Part shown: in pieces, positions 12,001-18,388 of the stretch
Position numbering within the stretch: the first letter of the stretch is position 1
Layout: each line of letters starts with the position of its first letter
Assembly: GCF_009835145.1 (NCBI RefSeq)
Contig: NZ_APKE01000005.1
Coordinates: forward strand, 1 to 64,000
Direction of reading: 5' to 3'
Length of the DNA stretch: 64,000 bases
Origin: Profundibacterium mesophilum KAUST100406-0324
GTDB taxonomy: Bacteria > Pseudomonadota > Alphaproteobacteria > Rhodobacterales > Rhodobacteraceae
Notes under the pieces: model-generated
The model's database searches: none
What the model was told of the DNA's origin: nothing
What the model saw: only the letters and a program-made list of their open reading frames with translations
Translations under genes and position numbers: made by a program

Positions 12001-12322
12001 ATCGATCTCCGCGCTACAGGCGGCACAGCTCGCCTCCGCGGTCGCGACCCTTGCCGGGCGCGGCGGCGACGGGGTGATCGGCAAGCTGCGGCAGAATTTC
12101 GGCCTCGACGATCTGGACGTGACCACGGACGAGGAGGGAAATGTGGGCCTGCGTGCCGGCAAGTACATTTCCGAAAACGTCTATTCGGACGTGGCCGTCG
12201 GGAGCGAGGGCGACGCGGAGATCAATCTCAACCTCGACCTGACCCCGTCGCTGACGGTCAAGGGCGGGGCGTCGAGCAGCGGCGAGACGAGCCTCGGGAT
12301 CTTCTTCGAGAAGGATTACTGA
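6038..12322 (+). CDS. tamB: TamB, very large translocation and assembly module protein
   Basis: TamB is the inner-membrane-anchored, periplasm-spanning partner of TamA, a long beta-groove protein of the AsmA/VPS13-like (RBG) type linked to envelope lipid transport and barrel assembly. The product has 2094 residues, where bacterial TamB is commonly about 1,100-1,500. An N-terminal signal/anchor (residues ~1-20) precedes the classic GFDVRIRGFEGALSSRATI segment. Residues ~489-1670 are seven tandem ~169-residue modules. The C-terminal DUF490 domain (about 1,700-2,094) ends in SSGETSLGIFFEKDY. Translation is coupled to tamA by a one-base overlap. The extra length is explained by the repeats; no frameshift or stop interrupts them. 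Confidence 0.93.
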   Translation: MHRFLVLLTAIFMLALPVHAQDDEDDGGGFLERQIEKALSGPGFDVRIRGFEGALSSRATIETLVISDDEGAWLTLEDAVLDWNRSALLRGRLEVEELSAVRLSIPRLANADPSAPAPEATPFSLPDLPVSVRIEKLAIDRVELGEPILGRPAVVTLAGAASLDDGEGEVSINAERLDGDLGTLTLAGSYANDDKVLTLDLSLVEGPNGIVASLADLPGRPALTAEIKGSGPLSDFEAALTLETDGEPRIAGTVTLKEDADGGARRFAADISGDIAPVFSPTYRPFFGPDISLRAAGAQFPDGRLVLDDFSLAAQSLLLEGSAALGADKVPERFALTGRIAGEDGPVLLPFGAGDTRVRQVILDLGFDASQGEAWSGEVVISELQQNDLEIEELRLDGAGVISQDDTLAVTANFDFIADGLSLDDGGLQQALGRRTQGRAEIAWVSGTPVQLGQLVLDGASYRLEGQGQLDPAGEGIPAALTATLEAEDLAPFSGLAGRPISGGLTADLSLEAAVLNGAFDVALTGTGRDLILSIPQIDGLLEGETQLVLRADRDETGTRLEQLTLDGAHVELTANADLKSEASEARAELAIAELSRMDRALSGPGRVVLTARQEAEIWQVALEGSGAGATVSGSGTAGQFDSTPLITGTVTLDAEDLARFSGLADRRLGGSVALSLAGSARTDLSALDLTAEGTARDLRIGQAELDRLMGGETVLDLAATKAGKEITLSRLSLENPQITASGEGRYAPASGAVDARIRLSELGEIMPELSGPGTLELDASGADGIWTVVLDGAGAGITLAADVDVEGLDQPVQRVTGDVAIRAEEIAPFARLAGRPIAGGIALTIDGTATTDAMSIDASVEGSLRDLQIGQEDIDRLLAGQTAIDAQLTREGSQFGAPRLRVENPQMSLAGGGTYSPENGQAELQLTLAELGDVVPELSGPARLVLDAQGEDGVWQAVLEGEGADVVLNADVAIEGLAEEVQSLAGRASFSAADLSRFERLAQRPLGGALSLDIEGSGNSDLAELTVTANGEARDLSLGQPDLDRLLAGTTTIALETAKSGDEITLPRARIENPQISVAGEGRYSPQNGAVTAQVAVAELGAIVPELSGPATVTLDASGEGGLWTVLLDGEGAGITLAADTELTDLDQSAFTIGGTAALGAADLARFSRIAGRDLAGSVQLALEGSATSDFARAELDAEGTLRDLAVGQAELDRLLDGTTAMTARMRKSGDEIFLPRLRIANPRLQVNGEGRYAPEQGQLRADLRLSELSQIVPELSGEAVAEINAVGQDGVWNVVLDGRGADVALDADLELRGLDREVQSLSGTAQLAAAELGRFSGLAGRELGGAITLSIEGSGTSDAARADLSFSGEAQDLAIGIAQADALLAGRTVLSGEVMKLGSVIDIPALSLRNPQMELSAEGRYGDGGALEAQLRLTEIGQLAAGLSGAATAEIVAEEIGAAWQVTLDAAGAGAMVAASAEISDIAGGTPLIEGDARVEAADLGRFSGLAGRRLGGSLEAQASGGLRTDLSRFDVDLSARTRGLSAGLGTADGLLGGQMTLAASASRDAAGDPIRLERLSLDGSQLTATADGTILGGASDLDFAVRIANIAPFAAGISGPARVAGSLREAGSGLALDIEGTGPGGVALAVDGTLARDFSTAALDASGQVPLGLANTVLMPRSLNGTARFDVSLDGPLALSSLSGEISTSGARFVDPGLQAVLEDLALTARIANSRVVLDGSARKDEGGRVTVSGPITLLGGFDADLRIALQQFVVEDPELYRTIVDGTVAIEGPLAGGARIGGTLVLGQTDLRIPSTGLGATGPIPDGITHVSEPEAVRATRRRAGLIEDGSEDGASDGGGTRVAYPLDLRIIAENQIFIRGRGLDAELGGQLTLQGTTANVIPAGQFDLIRGRIDLLGKRLVLDEGQVTLQGDFTPFIRFVVRTDTGDVTVLIVVEGPALSPDIDFLSEPELPEDEVLARLLFGRSIESISALQAAQLASAVATLAGRGGDGVIGKLRQNFGLDDLDVTTDEEGNVGLRAGKYISENVYSDVAVGSEGDAEINLNLDLTPSLTVKGGASSSGETSLGIFFEKDY
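7502..11044 (+). repeat. Seven in-frame tandem modules inside tamB, period ~507 bp (169 aa)
   Basis: Each module opens with a motif like (D/E)LxRFxxLAxRxLxG. These begin at residues 489, 657, 826, 995, 1164, 1333 and 1501 (nucleotides 7502, 8006, 8513, 9020, 9527, 10034, 10538), so the spacings are 168, 169, 169, 169, 169 and 168 residues. Within modules the same order recurs: RDLxIGQxxxDRLLxG, then ENPQ(I/M), then GEGRYxPxxG, then LxELxxIxPELSGP, then xxGxWxVxLDGxGA. Weak, degenerate continuations lie on both sides. Confidence 0.93.
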
Positions 12323-12326
12323 CCGG

Positions 12327-12367
12327 CCATGCGCGCGGCGGCGCTTTTGGGCTCGCCGCGCGCATGG
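12327..12367 (+). terminator. Long perfect hairpin just after tamB, terminator-like
   Basis: A 14-bp perfect stem (CCATGCGCGCGGCG with its complement) around a 13-base loop starts about five bases past the tamB stop. No U-run follows, so termination may be Rho-assisted, or the hairpin may only protect the 3' end. Confidence 0.5.
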
Positions 12368-12884
12368 GGCCCGTGCCGAAGCACCGCCGGCATGAGAGGG
12401 TGCGCCCCCCGGCGGAGCCGCACCGACACCGGAGACGGACGGCCCCCGAATGCCGCCCACCCACGGGGGGGGGGGGGGGCGTGACCTTCGTGTTGGTTCC
12501 CTAACAAAGAAAAAGGCATGCGCATCGCATCCCCATCGGGCAGTGCATCATGCTCATCGCGCACCGACCGGCCGAAAGAGCAAAGCCACTCATAGGGAGC
12601 GCGCTGGCCCACTCCGCATCACAAGGCCGAGGGTGCGCCGGGGGCCTCGACCACATGGCTCAGACCGCTGTCAGCCTGGGCGACCTATGTGGCAGTTCCT
12701 GCAAGGTATGACTGGCGGGACTGGAGCTTCGTTCCTGCTCGGACGGCTTTGCCGGACCACGCAATCCTCGCGGTAGCGGCGTGATGCGCAGGGTCGGCGG
12801 TTGAGCCGGACCGGCATGCGCGCCGAAAGCAAGGACCGTCCGGAGAGCAAGTTCCTGCTGCGTGGAGCTTGGGCAGAAAGGATA
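12368..12884. other. Unexplained intergenic stretch with a G15 tract
   Basis: No gene, tRNA or known RNA is recognised here. Bases 12465-12479 are fifteen consecutive G residues, then the composition becomes less GC-rich than the flanks. Open frames on both strands lack start signals and recognisable domains. It could be remnant DNA or hold an unannotated small RNA. Confidence 0.45.
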
Positions 12885-12888
12885 ATTC

Positions 12889-12922
12889 AAAATAAATGCC
12901 TGCCGACCAGGGGCCGGCAGGC
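12889..12922 (-). terminator. Rho-independent terminator for the 44-aa membrane protein gene
   Basis: On the minus strand a 9-bp stem (TGCCTGCCG paired with CGGCAGGCA) closes an ~8-base loop and is followed by TTTATTTT. It lies about 65 bases past the stop of the small gene at 12989-13123. Promoter, gene and terminator together make a compact stand-alone transcription unit. Confidence 0.8.
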
Positions 12923-12988
12923 AGAGGGTGTTCATATCCAGCCGCGCGGAGCGGCATCCCCGTCCGGGGGCACGCGTTTTTCTGCGCG

Positions 12989-13123
12989 TCAGCGCCGGCG
13001 TTCCGCCGGATCGATCCTGACACGAAGCTCGCGGCGCTCGGGTTTGCCCGACCTGGCCACCAGTATCGCACCGGCCGCGGAGATCATTGCCAGCAGGAGC
13101 GGAATGAACGGCGTAAATTGCAT
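12989..13123 (-). CDS. 44-residue single-pass membrane protein with an EcfG-type promoter
   Basis: I read this short gene directly from the minus strand. It starts ATG six bases after a GGAGG ribosome site and encodes MQFTPFIPLLLAMISAAGAI, then a VARSGKPERR basic segment and a charged tail ending ERRR before TGA. One transmembrane helix (residues ~5-23) and an arginine-rich cytoplasmic tail are predicted. A perfect GGAAC-N17-CGTT element lies about 47 bases upstream and a terminator follows. No family is recognised. The context (next to the nepR-ecfG operon) and the promoter suggest an envelope stress role, which is inference. Confidence 0.8.
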   Translation of the reverse strand: MQFTPFIPLLLAMISAAGAILVARSGKPERRELRVRIDPAERRR

Positions 13124-13169
13124 CTGGAACCTCCGGGTTTGATTGCCGCATCATGCAGTCTGGGGGATC

Positions 13170-13195
13170 AACGTCAATCCCGGATGTCCTGTTCC
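13170..13195 (-). promoter_or_regulatory. Predicted EcfG (general stress sigma) promoter of the small membrane protein gene
   Basis: Read on the minus strand, GGAAC (13195-13191) and CGTT (13173-13170) are separated by 17 bases. This is an exact match to the alphaproteobacterial EcfG consensus GGAAC-N16/17-CGTT. The predicted transcript starts about 40 bases before the ATG at 13123. Confidence 0.75.
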
Positions 13196-13275
13196 GAATT
13201 TGGCAACAATAGCGCGGATCGACCGCGATCTACGCAACTTTCCGCCGAAGGTTCATTCGTTCGGAATGCGGGCTC

Positions 13276-14892
13276 TCAAACCATTTCGTCGGGAATGATC
13301 GGCAGATCGTGACCGAAGTCACGGGCCACGCGCACATTGTAGGGCAGGATGAACCCCTCGCGCTCCGACGGATCGCGCCGCGCGTTGCGGGCCGCCTGTG
13401 CCCGCAGGACCCGAACCGTGCGGTTGGGATCGCTGGCCATCCGCGCGCTGTCCTCCGGCAGCCAGTGATGCATCGCGCGCGACAGGGCATGGGCGGCGAA
13501 GCCGGGGGTCTGCACGTGCATTCCGGCCTCCGTGTCCCAGCGCAGGCTGCGCCCGTTGAGATTGGCCGAGGAGACGATGGCGGCGCGTTGGTCGAAGATG
13601 CAAAGCTTGGCATGGACATAGACGATGGGCGCGCCGAAATGGCGGTCCCGGTGTTCGGGGCCGTCCTGCAGGACCGGGCCGCGCGGTTGCGCCGGGGAGC
13701 CGAAGAAGACGCGCTTGCCGAAAGCCTTGCGCACGGTGGAGACGCAGCGCGCCTGGAGGAACTCGCCGAAGCGTGTGTCCAGTTTCTTGCGTTTCTGGAA
13801 GGCAATCACCTCGGGTGCCGCCGGAAGGATCATCGCCAGCGTCAGTTCGGGATCGCGCCGCGCGGCGGCGGCGAGGGCGCGGGCAAGGCCGCGGTCCCGA
13901 AAGAACTGCGTCTCGAAATAGATGAGCTTGTGCGAGGCGGCGACCTCGTCGAGAATGGTCTTGAGGATCGAGCGCCGGACCTTCTGCGGTGACAGATAGG
14001 GGCCGGACCAGCGGCGCTGCGACGACAGGGTCGTGACGAGACCGTGCTGCTCGGGGGGAGGGGCCTGCGCGCCGCGCACGATCTCCGGCACCGCGCGCAG
14101 GTAGTCCTCGGCGGCCTTCGCGACGGGTCCCCGGGTCATGATCTGCACATCGTGCCATGTCAGCTCGGCGGGCCTGTCATGCTCCAGCGTGTCGTAGCGG
14201 CGCTCGTTGAGGTCGAGCCCCCCGATATAGAGCGTCTCGCCGTCGATCACGGCGAGCTTCTGGTGATGCGAGGCGGGATAGAGAAGGGGCGGGCCGCTGC
14301 GGCGCAATGCGACATCGCCCGGCGGCACCTCGCCGCGCTGCAGGAAATCGGCAAGGCCGGGAAGATGGCGCATGGCGGAGCTGCGATGGGGAAGCTCCAG
14401 CGCGTTCAGCGCCTGGGCGATCTCGCGCAGCTCGCCGCTGACCTTTGGCCAGAGGCAGACACGCGGCAGCAGGCCGATCTTGGCCGGGTGAAGGCCGGGG
14501 CGCACCGTGACCCTGGCCTCGGGTCCGGCAAGCTCCGCCGCGGCCCAGATCTGCCGCAGGCTGGCCCAGGTTCCCTGGTGGGTGTCCCAGGAGACGATGG
14601 GATCGAAATCCGACAGGATGAGATCGAAGGAGATGCCGCGCGAGAAGGTATGGACGAGCAGGTCGAACCAGGTCTCGCCGATGGCCAGGCCCTCGTCGGA
14701 GCGTAGCTTGGTGGCGGGATCGAAGATGCGAAAGCCGGCGACGATCCGGTCCTCGGCCGAAAGAAAGGCCCGCTCGAGCGCGGGGAACGCCTCGGACGCC
14801 GTCAGGAAGAGCTGCGGCATGTCGGGGCCCGGCGCTTCACGCGCCTCGCCGGCTGCCGCGGTCTGGTGGGGATCGCGATTGTCGTCACGCAT
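13276..14892 (-). CDS. Phospholipase D family protein with two HKD motifs
   Basis: The 538-residue product has two catalytic HxKx4D motifs: SHHQKLAVIDG near residue 208, followed by GGLDLNERR, and VHAKLCIFDQ near residue 425, followed by SSANLNGRSLRWDTE. This pattern belongs to bacterial phospholipase D or cardiolipin-synthase-like enzymes, which hydrolyse or transfer phosphatidyl groups. I see no signal peptide, and the substrate is unknown. The ATG overlaps the histidine kinase stop (TGATG), so it is the fourth gene of the nepR-ecfG-kinase operon and is probably induced with the general stress response. A GTG one codon upstream is an alternative start. Confidence 0.88.
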   Translation of the reverse strand: MRDDNRDPHQTAAAGEAREAPGPDMPQLFLTASEAFPALERAFLSAEDRIVAGFRIFDPATKLRSDEGLAIGETWFDLLVHTFSRGISFDLILSDFDPIVSWDTHQGTWASLRQIWAAAELAGPEARVTVRPGLHPAKIGLLPRVCLWPKVSGELREIAQALNALELPHRSSAMRHLPGLADFLQRGEVPPGDVALRRSGPPLLYPASHHQKLAVIDGETLYIGGLDLNERRYDTLEHDRPAELTWHDVQIMTRGPVAKAAEDYLRAVPEIVRGAQAPPPEQHGLVTTLSSQRRWSGPYLSPQKVRRSILKTILDEVAASHKLIYFETQFFRDRGLARALAAAARRDPELTLAMILPAAPEVIAFQKRKKLDTRFGEFLQARCVSTVRKAFGKRVFFGSPAQPRGPVLQDGPEHRDRHFGAPIVYVHAKLCIFDQRAAIVSSANLNGRSLRWDTEAGMHVQTPGFAAHALSRAMHHWLPEDSARMASDPNRTVRVLRAQAARNARRDPSEREGFILPYNVRVARDFGHDLPIIPDEMV

Positions 14893-16631
14893 CACGCTGC
14901 TGCATCCTCGGCGGTGAAATCGCTGGGGCTGAATTTCACGTTGATCTCGTATTGCGTGCCGGTCTCGGTCACCTGCGACACGGCGCCCAGCTGCATGACG
15001 AAGGCGTTGATGAGCTGGCTTCCGAGCCCGGGCACCTCGCCCTCCGGCAGCGCGTTGACGGGCGTGCCGATCGAGTTGGAGATCACCAGCCTGACCTGTC
15101 CGGTCTCGTCTGCCGCCTTCAGAACGACGCTGATCCAGGGTTTCGCATCCGGGGTCGGGCGCCCGACATACTTGATCGCGTTGGTCGTGGCCTCGGTCAC
15201 CAGCAGCGACAGGGGAACGGCCTGGTCGGGATAAAGGCTGACCGGGGCGATATCGAGTTCGAGATCGATGCCGGCCGCCGGCGTGATCGAATTGCGGGTG
15301 ATCTGTGCCGTCAGCTCCTCGATCAGCGTATCGGCGCGCACGTTCGACAGGACCGACGCCTGGTAGAGATTGCGGTGGATCGTCGCGAGGCCGAGCACCC
15401 TGTCCTGCAGACGCTTCAGGACGAATTTCGTCTCCGGGCTCTGGGCCTTGCGGATCTGCATGTTGGTGATCGAGGCAATGAGCTGGAGGTTGTTCTTCAC
15501 GCGGTGATGAACCTCCTTGAGAAGCACGTCCTTCTCGTGCAGCCCGTTCTCAAGCTCGGCCTCGTCGCGCGCGATCTGGTGGGTCATCGACACGAAAGCC
15601 TCGATCACCTCGCGCAGCTCCAGCGGCGCCTCGTCAAGATGGACATTGCTGAGCGTGCGCCGGGTGCTCGAGAAGGCGCGGATGTTCTGGCGCAACGAAC
15701 GGATATGCCTGGTGACAAGGCGGTGAACCGCGAAATAGGCCACCGCGAGGCTGATCAGCCACATCAGGAACGGAAAGAGCACTGCCGACATGGCCGTGAG
15801 CCCGCCTGTGCGTCCGGCCGACGGCTCCCAGATGGAAAGCGCGTAGATCGAGCCCGGCAGGAGCGGAGCGACAGTATAGAGCCGCTGTGCACCGGTGCGG
15901 TCGACATCCTCGAAGGTTCCGGTCCCATTGCCGCCCAGCATCGAAAGCGCCCGGTTCACCGGAAGGCGATCGAGCGCGGTCTCAAGTCCGATTTGTGAGC
16001 TGAGGATGTCGCCGCGATCGTTGAAGGTGATCGTGTCGAGGGGACGGGGGCCGCCATTGTTCCCGGGCGGATTGATCACGATGGCGTCGTGGAGGAAGGA
16101 CAGGATGACGTAGCCGTCGGGGCGGTTGCCGTCGACCACCGGCTCGACCACGTTGATCAGGTTGTCCTCGGTCTGGCGCGCGGTGAGCGTGGCGCCGACG
16201 AAGGGGAGGCCGGTCTCGACATATTGCGTGTGGGTCGCGGTGCTCGAAAGGTCGGTGCCCACAGCCGCGCTGCCGCAGCGCACTATCCCGTCCTCGGAGA
16301 CATGGGCCGCGAAGGCGATATCCGTGATCGAGGAGGCATAGCGGTCGAGAACCGTGCTGCAGGTTTTCGGGTCCTCGTTATAGCCGGGGATGATCCGCGC
16401 GATCGACTGCGCCGCGCCGCGGGTATGCAGGATGACCTGCCGTTCGACCGCGGCCGCCTCGAGCGTCTCGCCGAGCAGGGCTGCCTCGAGCCGCGCGTCC
16501 GAATCCTCGATCACGCGGTAGGTCTGGACCATTGCAATGATGCCGATCGGAAGCAGCGCCAGCCCGAGCAGAAGTACGAGCCGGACATCGAGCCTGTTGA
16601 GCCCGTCGAAGCCTCTGAGCGGTGCAAGCAT
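14892..16631 (-). CDS. Membrane sensor histidine kinase of the general stress response (HisKA_2/HWE type)
   Basis: This 579-residue kinase has transmembrane helices near residues 18-38 and 275-300 flanking a periplasmic sensor. That sensor contains two cysteines, in PKTCSTV and IVRCGSA, which could be a redox or disulfide pair. A linker follows, then the HisKA_2 dimerisation motif LKEVHHRVKNNLQL (phospho-His, about residue 383) and an ATPase domain with TEATTNAIKYVG. Kinases of this class phosphorylate PhyR, and its place directly after ecfG (two-base gap) fits a PhyK-like role. The chosen ATG gives MLAPLRGFDG and lies just past the ecfG stop. The signal sensed is unknown. Confidence 0.9.
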   Translation of the reverse strand: MLAPLRGFDGLNRLDVRLVLLLGLALLPIGIIAMVQTYRVIEDSDARLEAALLGETLEAAAVERQVILHTRGAAQSIARIIPGYNEDPKTCSTVLDRYASSITDIAFAAHVSEDGIVRCGSAAVGTDLSSTATHTQYVETGLPFVGATLTARQTEDNLINVVEPVVDGNRPDGYVILSFLHDAIVINPPGNNGGPRPLDTITFNDRGDILSSQIGLETALDRLPVNRALSMLGGNGTGTFEDVDRTGAQRLYTVAPLLPGSIYALSIWEPSAGRTGGLTAMSAVLFPFLMWLISLAVAYFAVHRLVTRHIRSLRQNIRAFSSTRRTLSNVHLDEAPLELREVIEAFVSMTHQIARDEAELENGLHEKDVLLKEVHHRVKNNLQLIASITNMQIRKAQSPETKFVLKRLQDRVLGLATIHRNLYQASVLSNVRADTLIEELTAQITRNSITPAAGIDLELDIAPVSLYPDQAVPLSLLVTEATTNAIKYVGRPTPDAKPWISVVLKAADETGQVRLVISNSIGTPVNALPEGEVPGLGSQLINAFVMQLGAVSQVTETGTQYEINVKFSPSDFTAEDAAA

Positions 16632-16633
16632 GG

Positions 16634-17191
16634 TCAGCGCTGATGCAGATTGGCAGCCATGACCGATGCTGTCGCTGCGTCGGTGATGACGGGATCCTCC
16701 CCGTCGGCCATTCCGAGAAGTTCGGTCAACCGCTTGCGTCCGCGATTGGCACGGCTCTTGATCGTCCCCACCGCCACGCCGCACATCTCGGCCGCTTCCT
16801 CGTAGGCAAAGCCCGATGCGCCGACGAGGATCAGCGCCTCGCGCTGCTCGACCGGGAGCTGTTCGAAAGCCTTCTGGAAATCGGCAAGGGCAAGACGCCC
16901 GTCATGGGCCGGCTTCTCCGAAAGGCTCGCAGCCATCACGCCGTCGACATCGGCGACTTCGCGGCGGGCCTTGCGGCGCGACGAGTAGAAGGCATTGCGC
17001 TGGATGGTGAAGAGCCAGGCGCGCAGGTTGGTGCCGGGCTTGAACTTCTCGATATTCTTCCACGCCTTCTCGATCGTGTCCTGCACGAGATCATCCGCCG
17101 CGGCGGAGTTGCGCGTCAAGGACATGGCGAAGGCCCTGAGTGCGGAAAGATGTTCGACCAGCTCATCACGCGGGTCGGCATTACTTGGCAT
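16634..17191 (-). CDS. ecfG: EcfG-family ECF sigma factor of the general stress response
   Basis: This 185-residue ECF sigma factor has region 2 (SAAADDLVQDTIEKAW, then GTNLRAWLFTIQRN) and region 4 (LPVEQREALILVGASGF, then the helix-turn-helix with VGTIKSRANRGRKRL). It directs RNA polymerase to GGAAC/GTT stress promoters and is held by NepR until PhyR~P removes NepR. It overlaps nepR by 11 bases and is followed after two bases by the histidine kinase. Its own operon carries such a promoter at 17376-17401, consistent with autoregulation. Confidence 0.95.
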   Translation of the reverse strand: MPSNADPRDELVEHLSALRAFAMSLTRNSAAADDLVQDTIEKAWKNIEKFKPGTNLRAWLFTIQRNAFYSSRRKARREVADVDGVMAASLSEKPAHDGRLALADFQKAFEQLPVEQREALILVGASGFAYEEAAEMCGVAVGTIKSRANRGRKRLTELLGMADGEDPVITDAATASVMAANLHQR

Positions 17192-17333
17192 TCGAGGGGT
17201 CCTGCTCTTTCAATCGGTTCAGCAGATCCTTAAACCGGTCAGGAACCTCTTCGACAGGTTCCTCCCGATACACGCGACGCAGGTTTTCATCGATCTGTCT
17301 CATCACTTTAGACACATCCTTGTTTTCTGTCAT
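17181..17333 (-). CDS. nepR: NepR, anti-sigma factor of the general stress response
   Basis: This 50-residue protein carries the NepR core RQIDENLRRVYREEP followed by VPDRFKDLLNRLKEQ. NepR binds EcfG in unstressed cells and is sequestered by phosphorylated PhyR. I chose the ATG giving MTENKDVSK; an in-frame ATG five codons upstream (17348) would give MRGRG before it. The gene overlaps ecfG by 11 bases and is divergent from phyR, the standard alphaproteobacterial arrangement. Confidence 0.95.
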   Translation of the reverse strand: MTENKDVSKVMRQIDENLRRVYREEPVEEVPDRFKDLLNRLKEQDPSNAK

Positions 17334-17369
17334 TCCGCGCCCACGCATAACTTTTTTCTGCCAGATTTT

Positions 17370-17394
17370 GGAACAAACGCCGGAGTTGCGAGTT
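17370..17394 (+). promoter_or_regulatory. Predicted EcfG promoter of phyR
   Basis: GGAAC (17370-17374), 16 bases, then AGTT (17391-17394). It lies about 44 bases upstream of the phyR ATG and overlaps almost completely with the oppositely oriented promoter of nepR-ecfG. Confidence 0.65.
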
Positions 17395-17401
17395 TGGTTC
17401 C
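17376..17401 (-). promoter_or_regulatory. Predicted EcfG promoter of nepR-ecfG-kinase-phospholipase operon
   Basis: On the minus strand GGAAC (17401-17397), 17 bases, then CGTT (17379-17376), an exact consensus match about 43 bases before the nepR ATG. Its -35 lies beside the -10 of the phyR promoter and vice versa, so the two promoters occupy the same ~32 bp. Confidence 0.75.
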
Positions 17402-17437
17402 AACAAAAACGCCGAGAATATTGAGGAACACCTGCAT

Positions 17438-18265
17438 ATGACTGAGACGACAGCGCGCGGCGATATTTCTGCCACGATCGGTAGCGACCTTCCCTATCTC
17501 CGTCGCTACGCACGGGCGCTTACGGGCTCGCAAGGCACGGGTGACAACTACGCGGCGGCGACGCTGGAGGCGATCCTGCAGGACCGGTCGATCTTCTCCG
17601 ACGGGTTGCAGCCGCGCGTCGCGCTCTTCCAGGCCTTCCACAAGATATGGTCCACGGCCGGCGCGCCCACCGCCGACACCGAGGATCCGCAGACCCGGAT
17701 CGAGAGCCGCGCCCTCGACCACATGTCCGGCCTCACCAACAATACGCGCGAGGCGCTTCTTCTCTCGACCATCGAATCGTTCAGTTTCGAGGAAGTCGGC
17801 GAGATCATGGGCACCACCAGCGAGGAGGCCGAGAGCCTTGTCGGGATCGCGATCGCCGAGATGGAGCGGTCAATGGCCGGAAAGGTCATGATCATCGAGG
17901 ACGAGGCGATCATCGCCATGGATATCCATTCCATCGTCACCGAGATGGGCCATGACGTCACCGGGATCGCGCGCACCCGCAGCGCGGCGGTCGAGCTTGG
18001 CTCCTCGGATCGTCCCGACCTCATCCTCGCCGACATCCAGCTTGCCGACAATTCGTCCGGCATCGACGCGGTGAATGACATCCTCGCGCAGTTCGGCGAC
18101 ATCCCGGTGATCTTCATCACCGCCTTCCCCGAGCGCCTGCTGACCGGCGACAAGCCCGAGCCGGCCTTCCTGATCTCCAAGCCCTACTCGGAGGATCAGG
18201 TCCGCTCGGCGGTCAGCCAGGCGATGTTCTTCGCCAGCACCGAAACGCTCAAGGCGCACGCCTAA
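17438..18265 (+). CDS. phyR: PhyR, anti-anti-sigma response regulator of the general stress response
   Basis: This 275-residue protein combines an N-terminal sigma-like domain (residues ~10-140, SDLPYLRRYARALTGS to FSFEEVGEIMG) with a C-terminal receiver domain. The receiver keeps its acidic pair (MIIEDEA), the phospho-acceptor Asp in LILADIQLADNSSG, Thr in FITAFPERLL, and Lys in LISKPYSEDQV. When phosphorylated, the sigma-like domain binds NepR and frees EcfG. The ATG follows a GAGGA site by nine bases. Divergent from nepR, with which it shares the promoter region. Confidence 0.96.
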   Translation: MTETTARGDISATIGSDLPYLRRYARALTGSQGTGDNYAAATLEAILQDRSIFSDGLQPRVALFQAFHKIWSTAGAPTADTEDPQTRIESRALDHMSGLTNNTREALLLSTIESFSFEEVGEIMGTTSEEAESLVGIAIAEMERSMAGKVMIIEDEAIIAMDIHSIVTEMGHDVTGIARTRSAAVELGSSDRPDLILADIQLADNSSGIDAVNDILAQFGDIPVIFITAFPERLLTGDKPEPAFLISKPYSEDQVRSAVSQAMFFASTETLKAHA

Positions 18266-18333
18266 GGGGGCGGAGCGGGGCGGGGCGGCGATCCCGCGGG
18301 CCGCTTCCTCTGTGCATCGAAATACCAGACACG

Positions 18334-18365
18334 AAAAAAAGGGTGGCTCCTCGGAGCCACCCTTT
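18334..18365 (-). terminator. Strong hairpin terminator between phyR and the DUF1328 gene
   Basis: A 13-bp perfect stem (AAAGGGTGGCTCC with its complement) has a very tight loop. On the minus strand it runs into a seven-T tract ending at 18334, so it ends the leftward transcript of the DUF1328 gene. On the plus strand it could also stop phyR transcripts, less efficiently. Confidence 0.8.
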
Positions 18366-18388
18366 CATCGTTTCGAGCCTGACCTAGA

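Noticed and set aside
12660-13154. Minus-strand open frames of 128-164 codons in the tamB-PLD gap
   Set aside because: They overlap the better supported 44-aa gene and the terminator, and have no start signal or recognised domain.
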